NCBI GenBank assembly: GCA_037139195.1
Contig: JBAXGW010000009.1
Location: forward strand, 1-64,000
Length of the DNA stretch: 64,000 nucleotides
Origin: JBAXGW01 sp037139195
Lineage (GTDB): Bacteria > Bacteroidota > Bacteroidia > Bacteroidales > JAHJDW01
Direction of reading: 5' to 3'
Translations under genes and position numbers: made by a program
In this document: positions 25,292 to 34,839 of the stretch, piece by piece
Layout of the letters: each line of letters starts with the position of its first letter
Numbering within the stretch: the first letter of the stretch is position 1
The notes under the pieces: model-generated
The model's database searches: none
What the model was told of the DNA's origin: nothing
Seen by the model: the letters and a program-made list of their open reading frames with translations, nothing else

Positions 25292-25299
25292 CAAAAATA
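25292..25299 (-). promoter_or_regulatory. Possible -7 element for lptB
   Basis: On the minus strand this reads TATTTTTG, matching TAnnTTTG, in the 208-nt gap upstream of lptB. The leader would be about 145 nt. No -33 TTTG at the usual distance was found. Confidence 0.3.
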
Positions 25300-25347
25300 T
25301 CATAGTTTTTAATCCTAAATATTAAATTTCACAGCTCTAACTTAAGT

Positions 25348-26610
25348 CTATTTTCCCTTAACGCTTTTTCTATATTCAAGTTTTGTAATCATCATTTCAT
25401 ATTGCTGATAATCATCTGGATAATATAATCCAGCGGCAATTCTTTTTAAAGAATAGAGTATATTTAAATCCTCTTTATTTCGTTCAAATGCACTTTGCAT
25501 CCAAACATAGGCTTCTGCATATTTTTCTTGATAATTAAAGTAATATTGTTTTGCCAGCTTTGGGTCTTTTGTTGTTTTTGATAAGTCGAAAAAATTAATT
25601 CCTTCGTTCAAATATATTGCTCCTAAGTTATAATATGCCGTATAATTACTGGGGTCAATTTGTATTGCTTTATTGTAATAATCTATCGCTTCTTCTTTAT
25701 GATTTTTTGAAAGAAGTTGTGCCAAAGAAATAGTCAAGGAATAATTATTAAGATTATTTGTAATTGCCTCTTTAAATTTTATTATTGCTTCTTCCTCTTT
25801 TTCTGGAATATTTAAATATATATCCAATAGATAAGAACTGTACGTTTTTTTATTCTCCCAATAATCACTTGTCGTAATGCTGTTTTCTGTTTTCCCTTTT
25901 TCTAATATTCTAATAGCTTCATTTATTTTCACAATAGCTAAATCTGCGTTTTTATATAATCTATTGTCAATAATTGCTAAAAAATATAGTGATTTTGAAA
26001 TCATTAAGGTGTTATTTGAATTATTTGTGTCCAATTCGATTAAAACAGTTTTAAATAAATTTTCTGCACTCACTGTATCTTCTCTTTTAAAGTCAATTAC
26101 AGCTGAAATATATTTATTTTGAATATTATCTTTATCAATAATTTTCGCAATACTAGAAAAATTTTGAGCGTAAGTTAATAAATCTTCTTCTAAAGCAGTA
26201 TTAGCAGCTTTTATTATAAATGGAAGCAGTTCTTTAAAATCAGCATTTATTTTTTCACTATAATTTATATCAGAAGAAAGTGCTATTTCATAACTTTTGA
26301 AACATTGTAAAGGCAAATTATAGCCTGACAAAGATAGTTTTGTACTTACTGAGTCATTTGAATTATTGATTAGATACAAAAGACTTTTTGCATACATATA
26401 ATTGATAAGAGCATTTTTCTTCTCTAAAATTTGGTCTTGTGAATTAATTAATTGATGTAAATCGCCAAGAGCTCCATAATAATTTCCTATTTCAAAACTC
26501 TTATTAGCCGAAGCAAAAAGCTCTTTAATATTCTGAGAACCAGCTGATAATGAGTTCAGAAAGAGAGCCACAAAAAACAAAACAATTATACTATATTTTA
26601 TATTTTTCAT
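25348..26610 (-). CDS. Exported TPR-repeat protein
   Basis: A 420-residue protein with a signal peptide (YSIIVLFFVALFLNSLSAGS, residues ~5-25). The body is alpha-helical with tetratricopeptide repeats, clearest near residues 295-345 (LAQLLSKNHKEEAIDYYNKAIQ and YTAYYNLGAIYLNEGI). A repeat-like pair also lies at the start (SANKSFEIGNYYGALGDLHQL). Probably a periplasmic scaffold; no catalytic motif is seen. It lies upstream of lptB on the same strand but is separated by about 200 nt, so co-transcription is uncertain. The divergent Omp85-like gene begins 156 nt away. Confidence 0.8.
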   Translation of the reverse strand: MKNIKYSIIVLFFVALFLNSLSAGSQNIKELFASANKSFEIGNYYGALGDLHQLINSQDQILEKKNALINYMYAKSLLYLINNSNDSVSTKLSLSGYNLPLQCFKSYEIALSSDINYSEKINADFKELLPFIIKAANTALEEDLLTYAQNFSSIAKIIDKDNIQNKYISAVIDFKREDTVSAENLFKTVLIELDTNNSNNTLMISKSLYFLAIIDNRLYKNADLAIVKINEAIRILEKGKTENSITTSDYWENKKTYSSYLLDIYLNIPEKEEEAIIKFKEAITNNLNNYSLTISLAQLLSKNHKEEAIDYYNKAIQIDPSNYTAYYNLGAIYLNEGINFFDLSKTTKDPKLAKQYYFNYQEKYAEAYVWMQSAFERNKEDLNILYSLKRIAAGLYYPDDYQQYEMMITKLEYRKSVKGK

Positions 26611-26766
26611 AACAACGCTAAATTAATAGATAAGATTTTTCTGTTTACAACAATATCCATAAGCTTATTAACAATTGTATTGTGAATAAGTTACTACCCT
26701 GATTCTTTGATTCTCATAATATTTTTCTCCTTTCATCAATAAATTTTATTAATTTTAACAGCTTAA

Positions 26767-28164
26767 ATGTCTACAAAATCTACAATTATCATTCCCCTAT
26801 TTGCTTTAATCTTTTGCTTTTTTTCTTTAAAAGTAAGAGCCAACAACGATTTTTTTTTAGTGAGAAAAATTGAAATTACAGGAAATAAAACTACAAAACA
26901 GCCCATAATATTACGTGAACTAACTTTTAATATCAACGATACTATAAATAGAGCAAATATTGATGACCTAATAGATAAATGTAAAAAGAATTTGCTTAAC
27001 ACCTCTCTTTTTAATTTTGTAACTATAACATACACAATAGATAGTGTTTTTATTAATTTTATTATTACAGTAAAAGAGCGATGGTATACATGGCCGTTTC
27101 CATTGTTCGAGCTTTCTGATAGGAATTTTAATACATGGCTTCAGTCTAAAAATTTTAATAGAGTAAACTACGGCTTATATTTAGTACAAGAAAATTTCAG
27201 AGGGAGAAAAGAATCATTAAAACTTCTAGTTCGACTAGGATACGACGAAGAAATAGGATTATCCTACCAAATTCCTTATATTGGTAAAAAACAACATCTA
27301 GGCATGGGAATCTCTGGTATTTATTCGCAGAATCATGAAATCCCTGTAAGTAGCGAAAAAAACAAGCAACTTTTTTTTAAATTATATAGTCAACGAGCAT
27401 TAAAAGAGTACGCAATAAATTATAGTTTGACGTATCGCTCCGAAATTCATAATACCTTTTCTGTTCAATTTAGCTACCAAGAAGCATTAATTAGCGATTC
27501 TGTTTACGCACTTTATCCATTTTATCTTGAAAATAACAAAAGAAATCGTTTTTTTTCTTTAACCACTAGATATCGAAATGATTATAGAGATTTTATATCA
27601 TATCCTTTAACAGGTCATTATTTTGATGTGGAAATTTCAAAAAAAGGAATAGGAATATTTAAAAATGAAATTAATAATCTGTATATCAAATCAAGCATTC
27701 GAAAATATTCAAAATTATTTTCTAATGTCTATAATTCGATAGGAATAGGTGTTAAATATATGCCTCTTAAAACAAAATCTTTTTATTTTCAGCGAGGATT
27801 AGGCTATGGCAATGAATTCGTTCGTGGATACGAATACTATGTTATTGAAGGACAAGATTACATTTTCGGGAAAGCTAATTTAAGCTATAATTTAATTCCT
27901 ACAAAAATAGGCTATGCCAAATGGCTTCCATTTCATAAATTTAATACCATTCACTATGCTCTTTTCTCAAATATATTTTTTGATGCAGGATATTCAAAAG
28001 ATATTTATTATAAATACAACAATACATTAAATAATACGTTATTACTCGGCGGAGGAATAGGGTTAGACTTTGTAACATACTATGATAAAGTTATTAGAGT
28101 TGAGTTTTCATACAATAAATTAAAAGAAAAAGGTGTATTTTTACATTTTGTCGCACCTCTATAA
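26767..28164 (+). CDS. Omp85-superfamily outer-membrane protein with one POTRA domain
   Basis: A 465-residue protein with a signal peptide (STIIIPLFALIFCFFSLKVRA). Residues ~30-105 resemble a single POTRA domain (FFLVRKIEITGNKTTKQPIILRELTF, then TSLFNFVTITYT). The rest alternates in the manner of a 16-strand beta-barrel and contains a plausible Omp85 lid or closing region (YGNEFVRGYEYYVIEGQDYIFGKANLSY). This RGYE-type motif is the counterpart of the BamA VRGF/Y loop. It is shorter than BamA, as in the FhaC/TamA-like or Bacteroidota accessory families. nadK follows at once, with zero intergenic bases to its GTG. Outer-membrane location is well supported; the substrate is unknown. Confidence 0.85.
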   Translation: MSTKSTIIIPLFALIFCFFSLKVRANNDFFLVRKIEITGNKTTKQPIILRELTFNINDTINRANIDDLIDKCKKNLLNTSLFNFVTITYTIDSVFINFIITVKERWYTWPFPLFELSDRNFNTWLQSKNFNRVNYGLYLVQENFRGRKESLKLLVRLGYDEEIGLSYQIPYIGKKQHLGMGISGIYSQNHEIPVSSEKNKQLFFKLYSQRALKEYAINYSLTYRSEIHNTFSVQFSYQEALISDSVYALYPFYLENNKRNRFFSLTTRYRNDYRDFISYPLTGHYFDVEISKKGIGIFKNEINNLYIKSSIRKYSKLFSNVYNSIGIGVKYMPLKTKSFYFQRGLGYGNEFVRGYEYYVIEGQDYIFGKANLSYNLIPTKIGYAKWLPFHKFNTIHYALFSNIFFDAGYSKDIYYKYNNTLNNTLLLGGGIGLDFVTYYDKVIRVEFSYNKLKEKGVFLHFVAPL

Positions 28165-28170
28165 GTGAAT

Positions 28171-29049
28171 ATGAATATAGCTATATTTGGAAAATCGTTT
28201 GAAGAATCATCTTCAAAATACATACAACAACTAATTTGTTTTTTAGAAGAAAATAAATTTGGTATCTCAGTTTACGATGTGTTTTTCGATTTTTTGAAAA
28301 AGAAAATAAAATTTGCAAATGACCCTAAGCTTTTTAATAAAAGTGCCGATATTGCTCATACCATTGATTTTTTAATTAGTATTGGTGGCGATGGTACTAT
28401 ACTTGGCACTTTACCTCTGGTTCACGATTCAAAAATTCCCATTTTAGGCATTAATACAGGTCGATTAGGTTTTTTATCAAGTGTATCGGCTGAAAACGCT
28501 GTTGAAGCAATTCAGCTATTAATAAAAAAAGAGTATGATATTGATCAACGAACTGTTTTAAAAGTTGAAGCTGGTGATAATAATTTAATTGAATATAATT
28601 TTGGTTTAAATGAATTGTCTGTCCACAAAAAGGCAATTCAGGCAATGATTACCGTTCATACTTTTTTAAACAATGATTTTTTAAATTCATATTGGGCTGA
28701 TGGATTAATAATTTCAACTACAACAGGTTCAACTGCATATTCGTTAAGTTGCGGAGGACCAATACTATTGCCAGAGTCAAAAAACTTTGTTATAACACCA
28801 ATAGCGCCTCATACATTAACTGTTCGACCTATAGTTGTTCCCGACAATGTAAAAATTAAACTGAAAATTGAAAGTAGGAGTAAAAAATTCATGCTAAATA
28901 TAGATTCTAGGACTTATTTAATTGATTCTTCCAATGAAATTACTATACAAAAGGCAAATTTTAATATTAATTTAATAATATTAAAAAATCAAAAATTTTT
29001 AGTTACGCTTAGAAATAAGCTAATGTGGGGCATTGATAAAAGGAATTAA
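28171..29049 (+). CDS. nadK: NAD kinase
   Basis: Phosphorylates NAD to NADP in the cytoplasm. About 292 residues. Motifs include the ATP/NAD-binding SIGGDGTILGTLPLV with the GGDG loop, GINTGRLGFLSSV, the NELSVH segment (usually NExxI/V), and the active-site region STTTGSTAYSLSCGGPI. A GTG two codons upstream directly follows the preceding stop; the ATG is preferred because the domain begins there. Its place ahead of DUF6089, uppS, bamA and skp genes is a conserved Bacteroidota arrangement. Confidence 0.96.
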   Translation: MNIAIFGKSFEESSSKYIQQLICFLEENKFGISVYDVFFDFLKKKIKFANDPKLFNKSADIAHTIDFLISIGGDGTILGTLPLVHDSKIPILGINTGRLGFLSSVSAENAVEAIQLLIKKEYDIDQRTVLKVEAGDNNLIEYNFGLNELSVHKKAIQAMITVHTFLNNDFLNSYWADGLIISTTTGSTAYSLSCGGPILLPESKNFVITPIAPHTLTVRPIVVPDNVKIKLKIESRSKKFMLNIDSRTYLIDSSNEITIQKANFNINLIILKNQKFLVTLRNKLMWGIDKRN

Positions 29050-29114
29050 CAGAGAAACAATAACTTTAACTTTTTTTTAGCGTAATAAGATTTTTAGTTT
29101 TTATTTTTTTTAAA

Positions 29115-29122
29115 TACTTTTG
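29115..29122 (+). promoter_or_regulatory. -7 promoter element upstream of the first DUF6089 gene
   Basis: TACTTTTG matches TAnnTTTG and lies 37 nt before the ATG. At the -33 position there is only a T-rich TTTTTAG stretch. It probably drives the DUF6089-DUF6089-uppS-bamA-skp-skp transcript. Confidence 0.5.
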
Positions 29123-29158
29123 TAAATTGAAATCAATCTGTATTGATATAATATTAAA

Positions 29159-30061
29159 ATGAAAATAAAACATTCAATTATTCTTTTACTACTCATAGTT
29201 CCTATTTTTGCGAATGCTCAATTATGGAAAAGAAGTAGAGCAGAGGCTTATATATCGGGAGGAGCAACCAATTTTCTTGGAGAACTTGGTGGAGCAAACA
29301 GAATTGGAACAAATGGGATTAGAGATTTTGATTTCCCAGCAACTCGCCCTGTATTTTTAGCTGGATATTCTTACCGCTTTACAAAGCAAACAGCTTTACA
29401 ACTTGAATTAGGATATGGCTTCCTTAATGGAAATGATAAATTAACTCAAGAACCTTTTCGTCAAAACAGAAATTTAAATTTTCGAACTGCTATTTATCAA
29501 TTTGATGCAAAATATTGTTTAACTGTTAGTAAACAACGACCTGGTCATATATATAATCTTAGGGGTGTTAGGGGGATGAAGAATGTGCAAATAATATCTT
29601 ATGTTTTTGCAGGAGTTGGTCTATTTTGGTTTAATCCAAAAGGGTTTTCTGAAACTACTGGAAAATGGGTTGCATTGCATCCATTATCAACCGAAGGCCA
29701 AGGATTATATCCATCTAGAAAAAATTATCATAGATTACAGCCCACCATTCCTGTTGGTTTTGGTTTTAAATGGCTGATTACTCGCGATTGGATGGTTGGA
29801 ATTGAATATACCTTGCATAAAACATTTACCGATTATATTGATGATGTGAGCACAACTTACCCAAATTACAATCTTCTTAGATCTAAAAAAGGACAGGAAG
29901 CAGTCGACTTTTCAAATCCTTCTCTTGGGTTAATAAATTCTACTGAGCCTAATATGCAACGTGGAGACCCTTCAGACAAAGATTCATATATGTTTGCAGT
30001 AATTTCTCTTAGATATAAAATACCTTATTCAAGAAGATTTTTGGGTATACCAAAATTTTAA
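29159..30061 (+). CDS. DUF6089/PorG-like outer-membrane beta-barrel protein
   Basis: A 300-residue protein with a signal peptide (ILLLLIVPIFANAQ, residues ~8-21). The mature part is beta-rich with alternating aromatics (SGGATNFLGELGGANRIG, FLAGYSYRFTKQTALQLELGYGF) and a long mobile loop with TDYIDDVSTTYPNYNLL. It matches the DUF6089 family found next to uppS and bamA in Bacteroidota; PorG, a type IX secretion outer-membrane component, belongs to a similar group. Because the window holds several type IX cargo proteins, a role in that system is possible but not proven. A second copy follows directly. Confidence 0.8.
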   Translation: MKIKHSIILLLLIVPIFANAQLWKRSRAEAYISGGATNFLGELGGANRIGTNGIRDFDFPATRPVFLAGYSYRFTKQTALQLELGYGFLNGNDKLTQEPFRQNRNLNFRTAIYQFDAKYCLTVSKQRPGHIYNLRGVRGMKNVQIISYVFAGVGLFWFNPKGFSETTGKWVALHPLSTEGQGLYPSRKNYHRLQPTIPVGFGFKWLITRDWMVGIEYTLHKTFTDYIDDVSTTYPNYNLLRSKKGQEAVDFSNPSLGLINSTEPNMQRGDPSDKDSYMFAVISLRYKIPYSRRFLGIPKF

Positions 30062-30098
30062 TCAATTTTTTGCGTTCTTATGTAAATTTTTTAATGTC

Positions 30099-30992
30099 AT
30101 GCGTAAAGTATTATTTGTCTTTCTCATATTTATCAGTTTCAGTTCTTTTGCTCAAAGATCTGAATTTGGACTGTTTGGAGGAGGTTCGTACTATATTGGA
30201 GACTTAAATCCCAAAGCTCATTTTTTGCTTACAAAGCCTGCTGTAGGTATTATATATCGATATAATTTTGATCCTCGTTTTGCTTTTAAAGGTAATGCTT
30301 ATTTTGGAAGCGTTGCTGGTGACGATGCAGTTTCGAAATATAATGTAAAAAGAAATTTAAGTTTTACTTCTACTATTAGCGAATTTTCTGCTCAACTCGA
30401 ATTTAACTTTTTCCCTTTTATCACTGGAAATGAAAAATATCCTTTTTCGCCTTATGTTTTTGCTGGTGTAAGTTTGTTCAGATTTAATCCTAAAGCCGAA
30501 TTAAAAGATGATATAGTTAATGGAAATGGGAAAATCGTTTACCACAAAGGTATATATGAGCTACAACCACTAGGCACTGAAGGACAAGGAACTTCTGCAT
30601 ATCCCGACAGGAAAGCGTACTCTTTAACCAAATTTGCAATTCCATTTGGTGTAGGAATAAAATATAATTTATTTAAAAAAGTATCCATTGGTTTAGAATA
30701 TGGTTTACGAAGAACTCAAACAGATTATCTAGATGACGTTAGTACCACTTATGCCGATCCAACAGTTTTAAGTTCAGAAAACACGCCTGTTGCTTCTGCA
30801 TTAGCAGATAAAACGGTTCCAGTTACGGGACAAGTTGTTAATAATAAAGACTTGCAAAGAGGAAACTCAAAAAACAAAGATTGGTATTCGTTTTTTGGAG
30901 TGTCAATTGTTTTCCGTTTAAAATTTGGAAATGAAACTTGTCCTGCGTATGGAAAACAAAAAAATTATAAAGAATACCGAAATAAATATTAA
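30099..30992 (+). CDS. DUF6089/PorG-like outer-membrane beta-barrel protein, second copy
   Basis: A 297-residue paralogue of the preceding gene, starting 37 nt after it. Signal peptide is VFLIFISFSSFAQ. Shared landmarks are the opening strand EFGLFGGGSYYIGDLNP, the central PYVFAGVSLFRFNPKA (counterpart of YVFAGVGLFWFNPKG), the LQPLGTEGQGTSAYPDRKAY segment and the TDYLDDVSTTYADP loop. This shared TDYxDDVSTTY motif shows the two arose by duplication. uppS starts 12 nt downstream. Outer-membrane location is inferred from the beta pattern and signal peptide. Confidence 0.82.
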   Translation: MRKVLFVFLIFISFSSFAQRSEFGLFGGGSYYIGDLNPKAHFLLTKPAVGIIYRYNFDPRFAFKGNAYFGSVAGDDAVSKYNVKRNLSFTSTISEFSAQLEFNFFPFITGNEKYPFSPYVFAGVSLFRFNPKAELKDDIVNGNGKIVYHKGIYELQPLGTEGQGTSAYPDRKAYSLTKFAIPFGVGIKYNLFKKVSIGLEYGLRRTQTDYLDDVSTTYADPTVLSSENTPVASALADKTVPVTGQVVNNKDLQRGNSKNKDWYSFFGVSIVFRLKFGNETCPAYGKQKNYKEYRNKY

Positions 30993-31004
30993 TTGTTAAC
31001 GAAT

Positions 31005-31754
31005 ATGTCTTTAAAAGAAAGTATTGATTTAACCCGTTTACCTAACCATATTGCAATAATTATGGATGGAAATGGACGTTGGGCAAAAAAACATGGACAC
31101 ATTCGAACGATAGGACACCAACATGGCGTTAAACCTGTTAGAGAAGTGTCTGAAGCTTGTGCCGAACTAGGAGTAAAACATGTTACTTTGTATGCATTTT
31201 CCACAGAAAACTGGAATAGACCTATCGAAGAAGTAAACGCTTTAATGGAACTCCTTGTTTTAACAATAAACGCTGAAATACCGACCCTCCAAAAAAATAA
31301 TATAAAACTCAATGCTTTTGGCGATTTAAGTAAACTCCCCGAAAATTGTAGAAAACAATTAAATGATGCAATTGAAATTACTTCATCAAATAGCCGAATG
31401 ACACTGCACCTTGCACTAAGCTATAGTTCAAGATGGGAAATTATGGATGCTGCTAAAAAATTTGCAAAAGATTGTATCAGTAATAATATTAGTCCTGAAG
31501 CAATTGATGAAAAATTATTTTCATCATTTCTAGCAACAAAAAATATTCCCGATCCTGAATTAATGATTAGAACTAGTGGAGAATACAGAATAAGTAATTT
31601 TTTATTATGGCAAATCGCCTATTCTGAATTGTATTTTACTCAAACTCTTTGGCCTGATTTTGATAGAAACGAATTATACAATGCAATTTTAGACTATCAA
31701 AAACGCGAAAGACGATTTGGTAAAACCAGTGAACAATTAACTCAAACAACTTAA
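31005..31754 (+). CDS. uppS: Isoprenyl (undecaprenyl) diphosphate synthase
   Basis: Cytoplasmic cis-prenyltransferase that builds the C55 lipid carrier used for peptidoglycan and LPS O-antigen. About 249 residues. Motifs are IAIIMDGNGRWAKKHG with the catalytic Asp, GHQHGVKPVREV, YAFSTENWNRP, and the C-terminal DPELMIRTSGEYRISNFLLWQIAYSE. A TTG four codons upstream extends the frame, but the ATG is preferred. The stop overlaps the bamA start by one base (TAATG), so the two are translationally coupled. Confidence 0.97.
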   Translation: MSLKESIDLTRLPNHIAIIMDGNGRWAKKHGHIRTIGHQHGVKPVREVSEACAELGVKHVTLYAFSTENWNRPIEEVNALMELLVLTINAEIPTLQKNNIKLNAFGDLSKLPENCRKQLNDAIEITSSNSRMTLHLALSYSSRWEIMDAAKKFAKDCISNNISPEAIDEKLFSSFLATKNIPDPELMIRTSGEYRISNFLLWQIAYSELYFTQTLWPDFDRNELYNAILDYQKRERRFGKTSEQLTQTT

Positions 31755-34234
31755 TGAATAAAAGAATCATCATCATCATACTAGCTTTTTTATTTTCTAA
31801 TTATATAGTAAAAGCGCAAATATCTTTATCTGATAATTATAAAGTAGATTACACAAATCCTCAAGAATTTGAAATTGGCGGTATTACTGTCACTGGTGCA
31901 CAATTTTTAGATAACAATGCTTTAACACTTATTTCTGGGTTGAGCGTTGGAGAAAAAATTAAAGTGCCTAGCGATAAAATCTCTAAAGCTATAAATAATC
32001 TTTGGAAACAAGGTCTGTTCTCTGATGTATCAATAAAAATAACAAAGATATACAATGGTCTAATCTTTTTCGACATAAGTTTAAAAGAAAGACCTCGCTT
32101 GAGTAAATTCTCATTTAATGGGGTAAAAAAAGCAGAAGCCGATAACCTTCGTGATGAAATAAAACTCACAAAAGGAGACGTAGTAACCGAAAATTTAATT
32201 CTAAATTCTGAAAGCAAAGTTAGAAATTACTTAATTGGCAAAGGATACCTAAATAATGAAGTTCAAATAACTCAGAAAAATGACACTGCTATTACCAACA
32301 GTGTTATACTTAATATTAATATAAAGAAAAATGGCAAAGTAAAAGTCAACGACATTATAATTGAAGGAAACAACGATTTATTAAAAAGAAAAATTTATCA
32401 TGCCATGAAAAACACCAAGAAAAAACATTGGTGGAATATTTTCAAAAAATCAAAGTATATTGAAAAAGACTATAAAGAAGATAAAGGCAAAATAATTGAT
32501 AAATATAATACTTTAGGCTTCAGAGATGCTAGAATTATTAGCGATAGCATTTATAAAAACGATGCAAAAACAATAAATATAAAAATAAAAGTTAGCGAAG
32601 GTCATAAATATTATTTCAGAAATATCACTTGGGTTGGAAATACAAAATATACAGATAAACAATTAGCAGAAGTATTGAAAATTAAAAAAGGAGACATATA
32701 TAACCAAGCGGTGTTAGATGCGAATCTATTCATGTCTCAAGAATCTACCGATATTTCTTCCTTATACATGGACGATGGATACTTATTTTTCTCTGTTACT
32801 CCTACCGAAATTAATGTAGAAAACGACTCTATTGATTTAGAAATGCGAATATATGAAGGGCGTCAAGCTACAATAAACAAAGTAACTATTGTAGGAAATA
32901 CGAAAACTCGCGACCATGTTATTCTTAGAGAAATTAGAACAAAACCAGGTCAGCTTTTTAGTAGATCAGACATTATTCGCTCTCAACGCGAGCTAGCTCA
33001 ATTAAGATATTTTAATGCAGAAAAACTTAATGTAACGCCAAAACCAAATCAAGCCGATGGTACTGTTGATATTGAATACACAGTAGAGGAAACTTCTTCT
33101 GATCAGGTCGAACTATCTGGAGGTTGGGGTGCAGGAAGAGTAGTAGGAACACTGGGTGTTTCATTCAATAATTTTTCTGCTCGCAATATTTTTAAGAAAA
33201 ATGCTTGGGCTCCACTACCTTCAGGAGATGGTCAAATGTTAAGTATGAGAGCTCAATCAAATGGATTATATTATCAATCATACAATGCTTCTTTCACAGA
33301 ACCATGGCTAGGAGGGAAAAAACCCAATGCTTTAAGTGTTTCTTTATATCATTCGGTGCAAACTAATGGTTTAACCCGAAAAGAAGTAGGAAGAGAATCC
33401 ATTTTTATTAATGGATTAACCATTGGCTTAGGCAGGCGATTAACTTGGCCTGATGATTACTTTACTTTATACCAAGATATTAGTTTTCAAAATTACTTGT
33501 TAAATAATTGGGGTTATACATTTATGTTCCAAAATGGCAGAGCAAATAATATTAGTTACAGTATCTCTTTTGGAAGAAACTCAGTGGATCAACCAATCTA
33601 TGCTCGCTCAGGTTCATTAGTTAATATCAGATTACAAGCTACTCCTCCATACTCATTGCTGAATAACAAAGATTATGGTAAAATGGAAGCAAGTGAGAAA
33701 TATAAATGGATAGAATACCATAAATGGAAATTCAATTCATCTTGGTTTACAAGTTTGGCAGGAAATTTGGTATTGAACACTCGCTGTCAATTTGGTTATT
33801 TAGGGCATTATAATTCAACTATTGGAACATCTCCTTTCGGCCGTTTTTACGTAGGAGGTGATGGACTCACAGGTTATGCTCTTGACGATAGAGAAGTTGT
33901 TGCGATGCGTGGTTATGCTAATCAATCATTAACACCTGCTAACGGCGCATCAATATATGATAAATATACTATAGAGTTAAGATATCCTATATCACTAAAT
34001 CCTATGGCAACTGTTTATGTACTTGGATTTGCAGAAGGAGGAAATGCTTGGACTAGATTCGACAGCTTTAATCCGTTCGAGTTCAAACGTTCTGCTGGTG
34101 CTGGTGTTAGAATATTTTTGCCAATGTTTGGATTACTAGGATTAGACTGGGGATATGGTTTCGATGAAATACCAGGAGCTCCAAGTGCAAACAAAGGTCA
34201 GTTCCATTTTTCAATTGGACAATCAATTGATTAA
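31754..34234 (+). CDS. bamA: Outer-membrane protein assembly factor BamA
   Basis: Central component of the machinery that inserts beta-barrel proteins into the outer membrane. The 826-residue chain has a signal peptide (IIIILAFLFSNYIVKAQ), about five POTRA domains (residues ~38-445, with recurring GNTKYTDKQLAEVLKIKKGDIY and GNTKTRDHVILREIRTKPGQLF units) and a C-terminal 16-strand barrel. The VVAMRGYANQ segment holds the conserved VRGF/RGY lid-lock element. It begins inside the uppS stop codon and is followed by two Skp-type chaperone genes, a standard Bacteroidota context. Confidence 0.97.
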   Translation: MNKRIIIIILAFLFSNYIVKAQISLSDNYKVDYTNPQEFEIGGITVTGAQFLDNNALTLISGLSVGEKIKVPSDKISKAINNLWKQGLFSDVSIKITKIYNGLIFFDISLKERPRLSKFSFNGVKKAEADNLRDEIKLTKGDVVTENLILNSESKVRNYLIGKGYLNNEVQITQKNDTAITNSVILNINIKKNGKVKVNDIIIEGNNDLLKRKIYHAMKNTKKKHWWNIFKKSKYIEKDYKEDKGKIIDKYNTLGFRDARIISDSIYKNDAKTINIKIKVSEGHKYYFRNITWVGNTKYTDKQLAEVLKIKKGDIYNQAVLDANLFMSQESTDISSLYMDDGYLFFSVTPTEINVENDSIDLEMRIYEGRQATINKVTIVGNTKTRDHVILREIRTKPGQLFSRSDIIRSQRELAQLRYFNAEKLNVTPKPNQADGTVDIEYTVEETSSDQVELSGGWGAGRVVGTLGVSFNNFSARNIFKKNAWAPLPSGDGQMLSMRAQSNGLYYQSYNASFTEPWLGGKKPNALSVSLYHSVQTNGLTRKEVGRESIFINGLTIGLGRRLTWPDDYFTLYQDISFQNYLLNNWGYTFMFQNGRANNISYSISFGRNSVDQPIYARSGSLVNIRLQATPPYSLLNNKDYGKMEASEKYKWIEYHKWKFNSSWFTSLAGNLVLNTRCQFGYLGHYNSTIGTSPFGRFYVGGDGLTGYALDDREVVAMRGYANQSLTPANGASIYDKYTIELRYPISLNPMATVYVLGFAEGGNAWTRFDSFNPFEFKRSAGAGVRIFLPMFGLLGLDWGYGFDEIPGAPSANKGQFHFSIGQSID

Positions 34235-34269
34235 TAAAAATGAAATATTAAAATAAATTTTATAATTTT

Positions 34270-34274
34270 GGAGG
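34270..34274 (+). promoter_or_regulatory. Strong Shine-Dalgarno sequence before the first skp gene
   Basis: GGAGG lies 8 nt upstream of the ATG at 34283. Most genes here lack a visible Shine-Dalgarno sequence, as is usual in Bacteroidota, so this one stands out and fixes the ATG as the start in preference to an upstream TTG. Confidence 0.6.
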
Positions 34275-34282
34275 AAATTACT

Positions 34283-34813
34283 ATGAAAAAATTACTTGCA
34301 ATACTATCGTTTGTTTTATTTAGCTCTTTTGCATTTTCACAAAAAATTGCAGTTGTAGATTCTAAATATATAATGGAAAATATTCCTGAATATAATGCAG
34401 CACAAGATCAATTAGATGATTTATCAGTAGAATGGCAAAAAGAAATTGAAGCAAAATTTACTGAAATTTCAAAACTATATGATAATTATAAAGCGGAACA
34501 AGTTCTTTTGCCAGAAGATTTAAAGCAAAAGAGAATTGCTGAAATTGAGAAAAAAGAAAAAGAAGCAAAAGAATTACAAAAAAAGCGTTTTGGGAAAGAT
34601 GGAGATTTATTTAAAAAACGTCAGGAGCTTATAAAACCTATTCAAGATAAAGTATATAATGCTATAAATGATTTATCAACCCAAGGTAATTATCAAATTG
34701 TTTTTGATAAATCAAGTGATTTAATTATGCTTTATGTTAATAGCAAAATTGACATCAGCGACGATGTACTTTCTAAACTAGGCTATACTCCAGGGGGACA
34801 AAAAAAACAATAA
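34283..34813 (+). CDS. OmpH/Skp-family periplasmic chaperone
   Basis: About 176 residues. A signal peptide (LLAILSFVLFSSFAFSQ) precedes a short beta strand (KIAVVDSKYIMENIPEY) and a long helical hairpin rich in Lys and Glu (residues ~35-120), then a terminal beta element (YQIVFDKSSDLIMLYVNSKID). This is the Skp/OmpH trimer-with-tentacles fold that carries unfolded outer-membrane proteins to BamA. It has a clear Shine-Dalgarno sequence. The gene directly follows bamA and precedes a second skp-like gene. Confidence 0.93.
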   Translation: MKKLLAILSFVLFSSFAFSQKIAVVDSKYIMENIPEYNAAQDQLDDLSVEWQKEIEAKFTEISKLYDNYKAEQVLLPEDLKQKRIAEIEKKEKEAKELQKKRFGKDGDLFKKRQELIKPIQDKVYNAINDLSTQGNYQIVFDKSSDLIMLYVNSKIDISDDVLSKLGYTPGGQKKQ

Positions 34814-34839
34814 CTAATAATAATTTAACAATTTAAAAA

